Source: Bacteroidales bacterium (GTDB taxonomy: Bacteria; Bacteroidota; Bacteroidia; Bacteroidales; P3). From it: a stretch of 64,000 nucleotides of DNA. A program made the position numbers and the translations under genes. A model generated the notes under the pieces. The model saw only the letters and a list, made by a program, of their open reading frames with translations, had not been told where the DNA came from and did no database searches. This document shows positions 27,540 to 36,225 of the stretch, in pieces (within the stretch, counting starts at the first letter, position 1; every line of letters begins with the position of its first letter). Location: the NCBI GenBank assembly GCA_017449525.1, contig JAFTFL010000017.1:1-64000 (forward strand), given 5' to 3'.

Positions 27540-28200
27540 GTGGGAGAGATGATTTCACGCCGTCCTCACCCTGTAGCAGGGCGCGTGTGCGGTCGATGTT
27601 GTTGGCATAGATGTGGACATTGCCGAGGAAGAGCGTGATGCTGTGCAGGGGCAAGTCCACCTGTCGGGAAATCAGATAGAGGTGGTAGAGGTCGGACGGA
27701 AGTCCCAAAGAGGCATCACTGCTCCGTTGGTAGGCGGTCAGCAACAGCCGCCCCTCCTCAATTTGGAACTGCACCAAAGAGAGGCATGGGGCTTGGTTCG
27801 CTCATCAAGCTCGCGGGGCATACCAGCTCTCTGCCCCTGTCTCGCCGAGGAAGAGGACGTAGTTCTTGCTGTTGCGCTTCTCGCGGTTGATACGTTCCAC
27901 CAGTCGGGGAAGACGCTCGAAGTAGGTCGGGTAGGAGTTCACCAGTATAGGACCGCAGTAGTCCCACCACGATATTCCTGCCTCGCGGTAGGCCTCGGTG
28001 TTGCGCTCCCCACGTTGGAACAAATCCAACTCGCTACGGAGTTTCTTTCGGGCAATGTTGTGGCTCTCGAAGATGTCGAGCAGGTCGGCAGGGTCGAGGC
28101 GCATCACCTCGTTGGTCAAATACCTGATGTCGCCCTTCTTGTTGTGTTGCTCGTGTCCTTCTGCGAGGACTTTGTCGAGCATCTTATAATACTTATTCAT
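27540..28200 (-). pseudogene. Phage-type thymidylate-synthase-like protein, interrupted
   Basis: From 28200: MNKYYKMLDKVLAEG, then FESHNIARKKLRSELDLFQR, SWWDYCGPILVNSYPTYFER and NYVLFLGETGAES. A 30-nt mini-element with two TGA codons (27796-27825) follows, and then in the same frame APCLSLVQFQIEEG, LTAYQRSSDASLGLP and LGNVHIYANN. The second part matches thymidylate synthase: active-site Cys in PC, FQF strand, YQRSxDxxLGxP. The usual H after the Cys is L. The sequence ends near 27550 against the truncated integrase, so the C-terminal third is missing. No function can be expected without it. Confidence 0.75.
27796..27825 (-). repeat. Mini-element, 30-nt A type, in the thymidylate-synthase-like gene
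   Basis: Identical over 30 bases to 9676-9705 in the methylase. It lies in frame between the AES and QAPCLSL codons and encodes W-Y-A-P-R-A-stop-stop-A-N. Host-gene sequence on both sides is in one frame, so the element alone interrupts translation at this point. Confidence 0.8.
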
Positions 28201-28254
28201 AATGGGTTATGGTTGGTTATTAAGGTTTTCTTCGTCTATGTGTTAAAATTTGTG

Positions 28255-28262
28255 TATTTTTG
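28255..28262 (+). promoter_or_regulatory. Plus-strand -7 box shared by duplicated segment
   Basis: TATTTTTG matches TAnnTTTG. The same box and flank occur at 2928-2935, but here it faces the palindromic element at 28265 instead of a gene. Confidence 0.5.
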
Positions 28263-28264
28263 CA

Positions 28265-28378
28265 GTCTCTTACCTCGTGGCGGGTATGCCACAAAAATAA
28301 AACCCTGTGAAGGCAGCTGAGGAGATTAATCCCCAGCTGCCTTCACAGGGTTTTATTGTTATAAAAGAGGTAAGAGAC
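28265..28378. mobile_element. 114-bp MITE-like nested palindrome
   Basis: Perfect 12-bp terminal inverted repeats GTCTCTTACCTC (28265-28276) and GAGGTAAGAGAC (28367-28378) enclose a second perfect 20-21-bp inverted repeat, AAAACCCTGTGAAGGCAGCT (28299-28318) against 28335-28354. There is no coding capacity. Shape and size fit a miniature inverted-repeat element; a structured regulatory RNA driven by the -7 box immediately upstream is an alternative. Confidence 0.65.
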
Positions 28379-28433
28379 TTTATTAACAGGCTGGGGATTT
28401 GTTATGCCCAATCCCCAAGGGCGACCACCGGCC

Positions 28434-28916
28434 TCACTCCTTCAGATAGGGCTCCACATCAAACGCCTCTTTGCGTCGCCATCCCTCTTCAAGGCATTGC
28501 TGCACATATCGCGCACAGCAGTTCACGAAAGCCTGAAGGCTTTCCACTGAACGAAACTCGCGGTAGACTGGCTCGCCGTCGGTTCCGAGTTTGAATACCA
28601 CAGGCAGGCTGTCGCCATCGGTCTGCATGGCCACATCGAGGGCATTGCGATAGTTCAACTGGTTCTCTGCCGAGAGCCACACCATTGCCCCCTCGTATGT
28701 CCGCCCCTCGCGTATCTTGGCCTGCACTTCCTCGTTCACCAGTTCCACGAAGAGGGCTCGTATCTCGTCGGCTGTGGGGCGGTGGTCGAAGTCCTGCTCA
28801 TACCACTCCGCGCCTGTCTCGGTGGGGGTGATGGCAAGGCGCACACGCCACAGCCCTCGGCGTGGGTTGAGGCACACAATGGGTGCCACGTCCTTTGTTC
28901 CTTCTGCGCGTCTCAT
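28434..28916 (-). CDS. Phage-type hypothetical protein
   Basis: 160 residues. It begins RRAEGTKDVAPIVCLNPRRG, then TPTETGAEWYEQDFDHRPTA and IREGRTYEGAMVWLSAENQLNYR. That layout is seen in small Bacteroidales phage/prophage proteins of the DUF4376 type, where the middle forms a helix-rich domain. No catalytic motif is visible. It starts 2 bases after the stop of the gene at 28919, so both share a transcript. Function unknown; assignment to a prophage module is by neighbourhood. Confidence 0.65.
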   Translation of the reverse strand: MRRAEGTKDVAPIVCLNPRRGLWRVRLAITPTETGAEWYEQDFDHRPTADEIRALFVELVNEEVQAKIREGRTYEGAMVWLSAENQLNYRNALDVAMQTDGDSLPVVFKLGTDGEPVYREFRSVESLQAFVNCCARYVQQCLEEGWRRKEAFDVEPYLKE

Positions 28917-28918
28917 GG

Positions 28919-29368
28919 TCAGGTGAAGATATATTTGGTTTTGCCTTTGCCAAAGGTCTCGGCCTTGATGGTGGTCTCGAATGGGAAGCCGTCGGGCATG
29001 TCGCGGATTTGCTCCAAGATGTTCTTCATCTCGACACTTGCGGTGAAGAACTTGTATGGTTCACCGTTTTTCTCGATAGCCACCAGTGTGCGGTCGTCGC
29101 CTTGGTCGGTCTTGATGCCCACCTCGTAGTCCTTGACGATGATAGGCAGGTTCACCAGCTCGCGGATGCTGATACTCGGTCCCGGGAAGCGTTTCTTCCC
29201 ATCGGCAGGGGCATAACTTACGCCCAACTCTTTGAAATTTTTCATCTCTTTGCCTGTTAAAGTTTTGAACAAATTATTACAATCGGCGTGCTTGGCCATG
29301 CCGTAGAAGGAGGCCATCAGCACTTCTTTACGTTTCCTTGATTTCACCTCGGCCATCTTGCGCGCCAT
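28919..29368 (-). CDS. Phage-type hypothetical protein
   Basis: Start chosen at 29368 (MARKMAEVKSRKRKEV), giving 149 residues; the open frame extends further upstream but without family-like sequence. A basic N-terminus is followed by FKTLTGKEMKNFKELGVSYA, then PGPSISIRELVNLPIIVKDY and a GKGKTKYIFT end. Nothing enzymatic is visible. The order and tight coupling to 28434 suggest a structural or accessory gene of an integrated phage-like element. Confidence 0.65.
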   Translation of the reverse strand: MARKMAEVKSRKRKEVLMASFYGMAKHADCNNLFKTLTGKEMKNFKELGVSYAPADGKKRFPGPSISIRELVNLPIIVKDYEVGIKTDQGDDRTLVAIEKNGEPYKFFTASVEMKNILEQIRDMPDGFPFETTIKAETFGKGKTKYIFT

Positions 29369-29513
29369 ATTCTGCTTGATGCGCTTGCGAAGCTCCACGT
29401 GGTCGCCGCTGTATATGAAGAAAGCCTGTGGCTTTCGATAGCGTTCCTTTAGGATGACGAGCGGAGCGACGGCAAGCGGAGAACAGAAAGCCGAGAAAGA
29501 CAGAAAAAAATAG

Positions 29514-29571
29514 CAAGCGACCGTCGGAAGATACCGGGGTCGCTTGCGGCACATGAACAAAAGAAGAAAAC
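29514..29571 (-). repeat. 58-bp hairpin repeat, copy 2
   Basis: Matches 11742-11799 with three differences. GCAAGCGACC pairs with GGTCGCTTGC, and on the minus strand the stem is followed by TATTTTTTT, so this copy reads as a working terminator for genes to its right. Confidence 0.7.
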
Positions 29572-29652
29572 AGAAATGAAGTGTAATAGACTCAATAGAG
29601 GCGATAGGTGGTGTAGGGCTGAATGGGATTGCAGTGCAAAGGACGAAGAAGA

Positions 29653-29681
29653 GCAAGCCGACTGCACACGGTGCGGGTCGG
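29653..29681 (-). terminator. Hairpin after the gene at 29700
   Basis: GCAAGCCGAC pairs perfectly with GTCGGCTTGC (10 bp) within about 20 bases of the stop of the minus-strand gene. The stem resembles the 29514 hairpin with compensatory-like changes. Confidence 0.65.
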
Positions 29682-29699
29682 CTTGCCGGGATTAGGCGT

Positions 29700-30272
29700 T
29701 TAGACGGTAAGGTAGACGATGAAGAGGGTGTCGGCTTTGTTGAAGTGGGAGGGGTCTTTGAATGAGATGCGGTCGGGGGCAAGGCCGAGTTCGGCGGGGT
29801 TCTGCATGAGGCCGTTGACGAAGACGAGGATGGACTGCTCGTTGTAGGCAGGGGACGGCAGGGAGACTTCGGGGGCGAACTCGGACACGAAGGTGGCGAG
29901 GTGAGGAATGGCGGGAAAGGCAATGGCTTTCTCGGTGGCGACTATCTTGCCACTCTTGAGGGCGATGGAGACAACGGCTTTGGTGGTGGTGCCACTGTCG
30001 GTGGTGTTGGTGGTGGTTACGCCAGTGACAGGCAGGGCGGTCTTGGTGGCGGTGATGGTGTTGCCGTTTTTGGCGAGGGCGGAGATGTATTTGTTGCTCT
30101 CGGCGGTGGCACTTACGGCGGTTACTGCACCGGAGACAGCTTCGGAGGTTGCCTCCTCGATGCGCAGGCGGATGGCTTCGGCGGTTACGAGTTGGTCTTT
30201 GGCGGCATCCCACTCTTCTGCTGTGGTGGGGGTTACGATGCCTTCGATTTGTTTGAGTTTTAACTGTTGCAT
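29700..30272 (-). CDS. Phage-like hypothetical protein, Ala/Thr-rich
   Basis: 190 residues starting MQQLKLKQIEGIVTP. The middle is a long A/T/S-rich stretch (SGAVTAVSATAESNK, ITATKTALPVTG) typical of phage tail-fibre, decoration or coiled surface proteins. The C-terminus (SILVFVNGLMQNP, FKDPSHFNKADTLFIVYLTV) resembles a beta-sandwich found at the ends of phage structural proteins. It overlaps the upstream gene at 30260 by 13 bases, so the pair is co-translated. Function unresolved. Confidence 0.7.
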   Translation of the reverse strand: MQQLKLKQIEGIVTPTTAEEWDAAKDQLVTAEAIRLRIEEATSEAVSGAVTAVSATAESNKYISALAKNGNTITATKTALPVTGVTTTNTTDSGTTTKAVVSIALKSGKIVATEKAIAFPAIPHLATFVSEFAPEVSLPSPAYNEQSILVFVNGLMQNPAELGLAPDRISFKDPSHFNKADTLFIVYLTV

Positions 30273-30670
30273 GGTTGGGTTGGTTTTAAGGGGTTAATAG
30301 GTTTGGTGATTGCCTTGAGTTGCTGCCCTGCTTGGATGGCGAGGAGTACTATGCTGTCGGTGCTTTCGATGCCTGGGACTTCGATGCCGAGGGCGAGGTT
30401 GGCGGAGCGGTCGGTGAGTTCGCGGTAGTCGTGGCCGAGGGTGTTGCGGAGGCCGTTGATGTAGAGTTCGCTGCTGCCGACGGCAAAGGGCGAGAGGGTG
30501 AAGTAGAGGCCGAGGGTGTAGTCGATGCGTGAGGCCTGCATGAGGGTGGGCTTTAGGTCAGCGAGGCGCACCTGCGCGGCTTGTCCGTCGGCGGAGAAGC
30601 CGAGGGTGTTGAGGTCGGCGAGGTCGGAAGGTTCGGCGATGGGCAGGGCAGTTATTTCAAGGTCGGTCAT
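30260..30670 (-). CDS. Hypothetical protein of the phage-like cluster
   Basis: 136 residues. DLEITALPIAEPSDLADLNT is followed by SRIDYTLGLYFTLSPFAVGS and GIEVPGIESTDSIVLLAIQ. It is beta-rich, soluble and without signal peptide. Its stop overlaps the start of the gene at 29700. A structural or tail-associated role is plausible from context only. Confidence 0.62.
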   Translation of the reverse strand: MTDLEITALPIAEPSDLADLNTLGFSADGQAAQVRLADLKPTLMQASRIDYTLGLYFTLSPFAVGSSELYINGLRNTLGHDYRELTDRSANLALGIEVPGIESTDSIVLLAIQAGQQLKAITKPINPLKPTQPCNS

Positions 30671-30866
30671 TGGGGTTGATGGTTTCTTGTTATTTTACAC
30701 TTGGGCGAGGATGAAGCCTCTTTCACTTAACAACCGCAAGGGGCTGTGTGGTTACTTGCTGTTTCGGGTGGCTACGATACGCCTAACGCTGGGTGAACTG
30801 GGCGATGAGGGGTCTGCCGTGGAGGGCGAGGGTGCGCCCTCCGACGAGCAGACGGAAGAGGGGCAG

Positions 30867-31748
30867 TCACGGATTGAGGGCAGCGGCGATGTCGGGTTGG
30901 AGATAGACTGCCGAGCGGTTGATGCCACCGTAGCTGTCGATAGAGGCAGTGAGTGCGGCAGGGGCCTGGTAGGTGGCGAGGCTGGAGTTCTCGACATAGA
31001 GGAACTGCGAGCTAACCTTGAGAATGCCGTGGGCTTCGTCCTCGCGACTGTGTACCCATGCTATTGCCCCATCGCGGACGGTGGCGGCGGTGCCAAGAAA
31101 ACCCTCGACGGTGGAGAAGCCGAACTTGTCGACGACAGACCACAGGACGGTGGTGTCGTCGGGGTCGAGGATTATCTTGTGTCCTTTGATGGTGGCACGA
31201 GGGGTGCGCGTGGCGGAATCGAAGGACTGGCTGCCGATGAAGCAGGTGAGTTGGTCGTAGGGTTCAAAGTCGGGGTTGCTTTCAAGGATGGCAGCAGCGA
31301 GTTGGCCGACGGTTGTGGTGGCGGTGATGCTGAGACTGCCGAGGCTGATGCTCGACTTGGTGAGGCGAGCGGTGGTTTGCGAGAAGGTGATACTTGACAG
31401 AGAGCCGCGCGTGATTTGATAGGGAGCGAGGATAGCACCGCCATTGAGGCGGATGAGGCGCGTGATGTAGACCATGACAAGTCCGAGGTTGGCTTGGATG
31501 AAAGCGTTGTAGACGGACATGTGGGCGGGCAGGTTCTCAAAGCCTTTGCGGAGCATACCGTTGAAGGCTTTGAAGATTGCGCCGAGATTTGCCCACTGGG
31601 TGCGGATGTTCATCTGCCGAGCGGTGCGGAGTGGGACGACAGGTTTGACAGGGGCTTCGCTGACTACGGTGCCAGTGCGCGTCTGCCGGTAGATGTACTG
31701 GCCGACTTTGCCTCTGATTTTGGTGTTGATGCCGAAGATTTTTGCCAT
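30867..31748 (-). CDS. DUF6266-like protein
   Basis: 293 residues. The N-terminus MAKIFGINTKIRGKVGQYIY, then SEAPVKPVVPLRTARQMNIR and WANLGAIFKAFNG, is the hallmark order of the DUF6266 family (an opening KVG motif, then a region of alternating small and hydrophobic residues). Members occur widely in Bacteroidetes, often in prophage-like or surface loci, with no established function. It is separated by 196 bases from the next gene on the same strand, and that gap holds nothing clear. Confidence 0.7.
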   Translation of the reverse strand: MAKIFGINTKIRGKVGQYIYRQTRTGTVVSEAPVKPVVPLRTARQMNIRTQWANLGAIFKAFNGMLRKGFENLPAHMSVYNAFIQANLGLVMVYITRLIRLNGGAILAPYQITRGSLSSITFSQTTARLTKSSISLGSLSITATTTVGQLAAAILESNPDFEPYDQLTCFIGSQSFDSATRTPRATIKGHKIILDPDDTTVLWSVVDKFGFSTVEGFLGTAATVRDGAIAWVHSREDEAHGILKVSSQFLYVENSSLATYQAPAALTASIDSYGGINRSAVYLQPDIAAALNP

Positions 31749-31933
31749 AATACTGTTGAGGTTTTAGGGGTTAAGTTTGGTTGGGTTAGTGGTCGCCTTT
31801 TGTCGGGGTCGGCTGGGCATGTGCACCTGCTTTGCCTTGCCTTTTAAAAGACGATGCAAAAATACTATGGCTTTGCGGATAGGGGGCGCGGAATGTCCGT
31901 ATTCGGGGCGGATTGAGGGAAGATTGGGGAAAG

Positions 31934-31961
31934 AAAAAGCCCCTGTCGGAGGGGCAGGGGC
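31934..31961 (-). terminator. Terminator of the nuclease-methylase/S operon
   Basis: On the minus strand GCCCCTG pairs with CAGGGGC around a 9-base loop and is followed by TTTTTC. It lies 50 bases past the stop of the specificity gene. Confidence 0.8.
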
Positions 31962-32013
31962 TGTGGGGATTTCGTGACCTAAAGGCCACGACACTTAACA
32001 AAACTATGGTATG

Positions 32014-33614
32014 TTATGCGCGGTGGGCAATATGAGAGAGATAGGCAAGGATTTGGCGACTTTCGATTTGGCGCATATAGGCTTCCATATATTCCCAGTC
32101 GGGGGTGCCGTCGGGAGTGGTGGGGAGAGTGATTATCTCCTTTGCCAAACGCTGAGCGTTGCGCTTATAACCGAAATTGTATTTGCCACGGATACGGTCG
32201 GCTATGGTCGTGATATATGTACCTGTGTACTTGTTCAGATGGGCGTTGTAGCCGATGGTCATATCGGAAGTGGCGATAAAGTCTTCTGCCTTATAGACGG
32301 CATAGCCCATAGAACCCTCTCCATTGCGGATAAAAGCGATACAGTTGCCCCGTTGTACCATGGATGGGACAGGTTCAACAAAATCGAGAACTCCATTGTT
32401 TAGATTTGTGGCACCAAGATAACTAATGCCTCTCTCTTTACGTTGCAGATGATTTAGACCTTTTGATTTACCCGGTTCAAGTAAGTGGAACAGGTTGCGC
32501 AACAGAAAATCCTTGTAAGTTAGTTGGTTTTTACTGGGGGGGGTAATTGTATTTGTGTTTTGTTTGTTGTGGAAGTACTTAAGTGTTGTGGCAAGAATGT
32601 CGCGTTCGACTTCTTGCATAAAGGAAGACATGAAAGCGAAGTCGGGGTTGCCTTGAGCATCGACAGGGAGCAGCAATTTTTCGCGTTTAATACGCTCGTC
32701 GTTGATTTCGCGATTAAAACTATATTTCTCGGACAGACGATTGATAAGCGGAATAAGGAAAAGGTAGGCGTATTTATCAAGTCCGTCACGCTTGAGTTTG
32801 GTTACGTGGTCGCTTGCCACAAACTCGTAACGATGATAGAACGCACTACCCACACTGCCACTGTTGGCAAGAGTAAGACAATCTGAAAAAGCTCTTACGC
32901 CGCTTTCATTGCCAACGAAGCCGTCAACGCCATTGTTTTGTGAAGTTGATGAAACATAAGGAGTGTTGCCTTCGGTATGGTCGGCTTTTTTGAGGCGTTT
33001 ACCACGTTGGATTTCGGTAAAAATATCAGTAAAACAAAACTCTTTCCACTTGATAGAGAGGAGGTTAAGCCCCCCCCTATTTCGTTGCTTATCAGTTGTT
33101 TGCATAGCTTCTCTATTGTTGGTTTGAGGATTTGCTGTTCTTTTTGGCGCATGAAGTCTTCCATAAACTGCCAGTCGGGTTGTCCGTTGGCAGTCGCAGG
33201 GAGCATAATGTACTGTTTTTTTATTCGGGTTTGTGAGAATTTGTAACCATATCCATATTTGCCATCTATTCCAGTGTCAATACATTGTTTGATAAACAAC
33301 GCTATATGTTTGTTGAATTTATGGCTGTGTGAATGTGCAAATGTTAGTTTCTCAACATGGTCGGTTGCAATGAAATCTTTAATCTGATAGTTTACACAAC
33401 CATCAGTGGCACTGTCCACAGTAAGCACATTGCCTTTTTCTGTAGGCTTATTGGAATAAAAGTTTTCCAATCCATTATTGGTTGCAGCACATGTTATGCG
33501 AGGCGTATCTCCATTCGGAATAAGCTTTGAAGGGTGAGTCGTTACAGTGCCAGACACAACAAACACTTCGCTTATCTTGAATTCTCGCCACTTTCGGTCA
33601 CCAAGTCTTATCAT
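32014..33614 (-). CDS. Restriction-modification specificity subunit with three target-recognition domains, frameshifted at a G8 tract
   Basis: The first frame (33614 onward) encodes TRD1 (RKWREFKISEVFVV ... QPDWQFMEDFMRQ) and closes at 32895 because of eight G at the end of TRD1. The second frame encodes TRD2 (IKWKEFCFTDIF ... NPDFAFMSSFMQE) and TRD3 (TYKDFLLRNLFHLLE ... TPDWEYMEAYMRQ). It has its own ATG at 33105, just before the tract. Each TRD ends in the same P-D-W/F-x-F/Y-M helix signature. Present-state products would be a 240-residue half-subunit and a 363-residue two-TRD subunit. Nine or six G would fuse all three into about 530 residues. A second tract of eight C lies exactly between TRD2 and TRD3 and is in frame. 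The start overlaps the methylase stop by four bases. Confidence 0.85.
32536..32543 (-). repeat. Homopolymer between TRD2 and TRD3
   Basis: Eight G on the plus strand (eight C on the coding strand) inside the linker ITPPSKNQLTY. In frame at this length. Confidence 0.85.
33070..33077 (-). repeat. Homopolymer between TRD1 and TRD2
   Basis: Eight C on the plus strand (eight G on the coding strand). At this length TRD1 is out of frame with TRD2; nine or six would fuse them. Confidence 0.85.
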
Positions 33615-35518
33615 TGTTCGTCTCCTTTCTCGAAAAGATAGCCTCTGCCGTGGGTAAGCATATTGAACTCGAAAGTTAGATAGTCGGCCATGGTGCGTTC
33701 AAAGTCGGCCTCGGTAGGTATCTCGTCGTTGAAATAATAGAAAGCGTGTAGCCACTCGTCGTCGGGTTCGATGGTGGTGCGTACACAGAAACGCGAGGGT
33801 GCTTCCGCACCGCGCCACACGTCGAGTAGGTGCTGCCGTTTGTCGCGAGCCGAAGGAGTTTCGACAAGGCCGATGTGCTTGCTAACTTCAAATCCGTCGT
33901 CCTCGAAATTGATAAATCGGCAAACGTGGTCTTTTGAGTGAGGTATGCCTGCAGTAAAAACGGCGATGCAGGGGTTAGTGCCGACGCGATAGAAAGTTTC
34001 CTTGTTGAGGGTGATGACCCCTTCGAGCGTGTGGTGCTTGAGAATGCTTTGCTTTATGGCTTGCTCTTCGCGCGTTTTGCCTGTGAAAGAAGATTGAGGC
34101 ACGATGACAGCCACACGTCCACCCTCGACCATGCTGTTAAGCAGATGCTCGGTAAAGTTAATCTCGTATTGCGAGGGATCGGCCTTGGTGCCTTGGCTAT
34201 AGGGCGGATTCATCATGCCGACGGTGCATTGCTTTTGTTGTAGTTCGGCAGGATTTTGCTTGAGAAAGTCCCAAGGATTGAGATTGCTTTTGCCGTCGCC
34301 ACGGAGAATCATATTGGTGGTGGCGATGGTGAACATATAAGGTTGGAGTTCGAAGCCAAAGAGTTGGTCGCGACGAATGGAGCGACGCTGCGCATCGGAC
34401 GTAGCCTGTTGGAGCATGTGATGCATGGCTGCGATGAGGAAACCGCCAGTGCCACAGCAGGGGTCGAGGACGCGGTCGGTGGGTTTCAAAGCCAACAAGT
34501 CGCAAAAGAGAGTGGTGATGTGTTTTGGCGTGAGAACAATGCCGAGGCTCTGACCGTCGCCTCCACTATAGGACATAAACTCGCCGTAGAAAAGGCCTAT
34601 ATAATCTTCGGCAGACTGGTGGAACTTGACCGACTTGAAGATATGATTGTACAGAAACTCCGTGTAGTGGCGGAGCGGTGTTTTCTGTAGCGAGGGTTCG
34701 GGTTCGTTGATTTTGGCTGTGTCCTTTATAACAGCGAACTGCGAGAGAATCTTGTCGCGCTTGGTGTCGGGCGTAACGTTGGCACGCTTGAGATTGCTTT
34801 CGATGGCGTTGTAAATCTTCTCGCCATCGGTATGCAGGGAGTCGCCATTGAGATTGTCGATTGCGAAATTCTTATGCTCAATCTCACGCAGAGCGAGCAT
34901 GATTCCACTCACGATGAGGGGCTTGTCTTGGTCTTTGATGCTTCCATAGGTGCGGAGATCCTCGTGCAATGTACGAGCATCGCGAATCACCTCGGCGGTG
35001 GCCTTTTCGGTGTCGGTCTCCTCGTGCAGGACATTGCGGTGGTAGTACTCGATGATATTCTGCTCGCTGAACGAGATGAATGTTTCGACGTCGGGGAGTT
35101 CGGTTTTGTCGCCTCGCTCGTTGACGAAGAGCGGAGTGATGCGATGGTGCTTCTCGTCGCCCGAAACACCGAATGCAAAGACGCGATGATACGAAGTGTT
35201 GGCAGCAAGGTGCAGGGCATAGTGATAAGCACCGTTGACGGCATAGGCGCGAGTGTACTTGGGGTCGAGGTCGATGAGGTCTTTGTCGTTGCGGTAGATA
35301 TGATTGGCGAGACTGGCTTTATCCTCGATGACAAGGAGGAAATCGCCCACCACACCGCAATATTCGGGAAAGCCCACATTACCCTTGCCACTCTTCGAGG
35401 CAGTTTTGAGGGCTTGGTCGATTTCTTTTATGGACGAACCTTGAGGGTCGAGGTGAATATTGGCCTCTTTCAGCAGGTCGTAGACCCAAAGGTCGGTAGT
35501 GGCTTCTTTCTTTGGCAT
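33611..35518 (-). CDS. Fused nuclease-adenine methyltransferase subunit (type IIB/IIG, BcgI-like)
   Basis: 635 residues. The N-terminus has a PD-(D/E)XK-like site: FPEYCGVVGDF then LLVIEDKA (Asp59, Glu65, Lys67). The central N6-adenine methyltransferase has motif I VLDPCCGTGGFL (350-361) and motif IV NPPYSQG (437-443). The HsdM-like helical segment PLRHYTEFLYNHIF precedes it. Together with a separate S subunit this is the architecture of BcgI-type enzymes, which cut and methylate with one polypeptide. There is no HsdR in the neighbourhood, which supports the fused reading. It overlaps the S gene by four bases and follows the GIY-YIG gene after 11 bases. Confidence 0.82.
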   Translation of the reverse strand: MPKKEATTDLWVYDLLKEANIHLDPQGSSIKEIDQALKTASKSGKGNVGFPEYCGVVGDFLLVIEDKASLANHIYRNDKDLIDLDPKYTRAYAVNGAYHYALHLAANTSYHRVFAFGVSGDEKHHRITPLFVNERGDKTELPDVETFISFSEQNIIEYYHRNVLHEETDTEKATAEVIRDARTLHEDLRTYGSIKDQDKPLIVSGIMLALREIEHKNFAIDNLNGDSLHTDGEKIYNAIESNLKRANVTPDTKRDKILSQFAVIKDTAKINEPEPSLQKTPLRHYTEFLYNHIFKSVKFHQSAEDYIGLFYGEFMSYSGGDGQSLGIVLTPKHITTLFCDLLALKPTDRVLDPCCGTGGFLIAAMHHMLQQATSDAQRRSIRRDQLFGFELQPYMFTIATTNMILRGDGKSNLNPWDFLKQNPAELQQKQCTVGMMNPPYSQGTKADPSQYEINFTEHLLNSMVEGGRVAVIVPQSSFTGKTREEQAIKQSILKHHTLEGVITLNKETFYRVGTNPCIAVFTAGIPHSKDHVCRFINFEDDGFEVSKHIGLVETPSARDKRQHLLDVWRGAEAPSRFCVRTTIEPDDEWLHAFYYFNDEIPTEADFERTMADYLTFEFNMLTHGRGYLFEKGDEQ

Positions 35519-35529
35519 AGGGCGAGGGG

Positions 35530-36225
35530 TTAGTCTTTGTTTTCGTTGGCAAGGCGGATTTCGGAAAGCGTTTTGCCTCCGAATGAGAAATATTTAGGTC
35601 CTTGATAGCTCTCACTGGCGTTGCGCATATTGTCGGGCAGGAACGTTCCGCAGAAAGCAGAAAGGCTCCAAAGTCGGCCTTCGTACTCCACCTTGTTCTT
35701 CCCTGCCACCTTGACAGGGAGTTGCAGCGCGTCGAAAATGACGGTGTCGCCAACGGTGAGACCCACCATGCTGAAATCGAATGGCGGACGTGGGGCTTTC
35801 TTCTCCTCTTTCTGATGCTTCGGCATGTCGCCGAGCGGGGGATATATCTGCAAGGGTTTGCCGTCGGAATAGCGCATAATCACTGCGTCGTCGATAGCGA
35901 CAGCCAAGTCGAGCAGAATGTCGAGAGCCTGCGCAGGTTCTACATTGAAGAACTCGCGGTTTTGGCGAATGCGGAGGTCGGTGAGGCGGTCAATCTGCTT
36001 GTGGATTATCTTTTCAATCTCTGCATACTTGGAGGTCTGCATGGTGGCATAAATCTCGAAAGGCATAGGAACAGCGGTGTTGTCGAGTTCCTTGCTGCGC
36101 ACATCGACAGGGCGCGAGCTTTTACCAATCTTGACCCAATCCTCGCGGAAACTGGGGTTGGTGAGGATATAGACAAAGCCTGTGCAGGGCTTTTCGGTGG
36201 CGGAGGTGGGTGAGGTATTCTTCAT
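35530..36225 (-). CDS. GIY-YIG (T5orf172/MUG113-like) nuclease-family protein
   Basis: Start taken at 36225 (MKNTSPTSATEKPC), 231 residues. TGFVYILTNPSFREDWVKIG shows the VYIL...VKIG core of the T5orf172 branch of the GIY-YIG family, followed by SSRPVDVRSKEL with the conserved Arg, and YAEIEKIIHKQI, whose Glu fits the metal site. The C-terminal ~100 residues (TVIFDALQLPVKVAGKNKVE) form a small beta-rich domain that may bind DNA. The start overlaps the RhuM stop. It is probably an accessory nuclease of this R-M operon. Confidence 0.78.
   Translation of the reverse strand: MKNTSPTSATEKPCTGFVYILTNPSFREDWVKIGKSSRPVDVRSKELDNTAVPMPFEIYATMQTSKYAEIEKIIHKQIDRLTDLRIRQNREFFNVEPAQALDILLDLAVAIDDAVIMRYSDGKPLQIYPPLGDMPKHQKEEKKAPRPPFDFSMVGLTVGDTVIFDALQLPVKVAGKNKVEYEGRLWSLSAFCGTFLPDNMRNASESYQGPKYFSFGGKTLSEIRLANENKD

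Larger units (their letters stand above)
29369..29699. other. Intergenic region with two terminator hairpins
   Basis: No gene seen. It contains the second copy of the hairpin repeat (29514-29571) and a further hairpin (29653-29681). Between them the sequence is low-complexity and GA-rich on the plus strand. Confidence 0.5.

Noticed and set aside
9790..27825. Alternative genetic code (TGA read as Trp) in the relict genes
   Set aside because: One element copy carries TAA at the equivalent place, and the same genes have ordinary indels, so recoding does not rescue them.
29692..30297. Overlapping long open frames on both strands around 30 kb
   Set aside because: Only the minus frame 29700-30272 has family-like composition; the others are low-complexity shadows of a repetitive A/T/S-coding region.
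30525..31397. 290-codon plus-strand frame opposite the DUF6266-like gene
   Set aside because: Gly/Glu/Val-rich antisense shadow of 30867-31748 with no recognisable domain.
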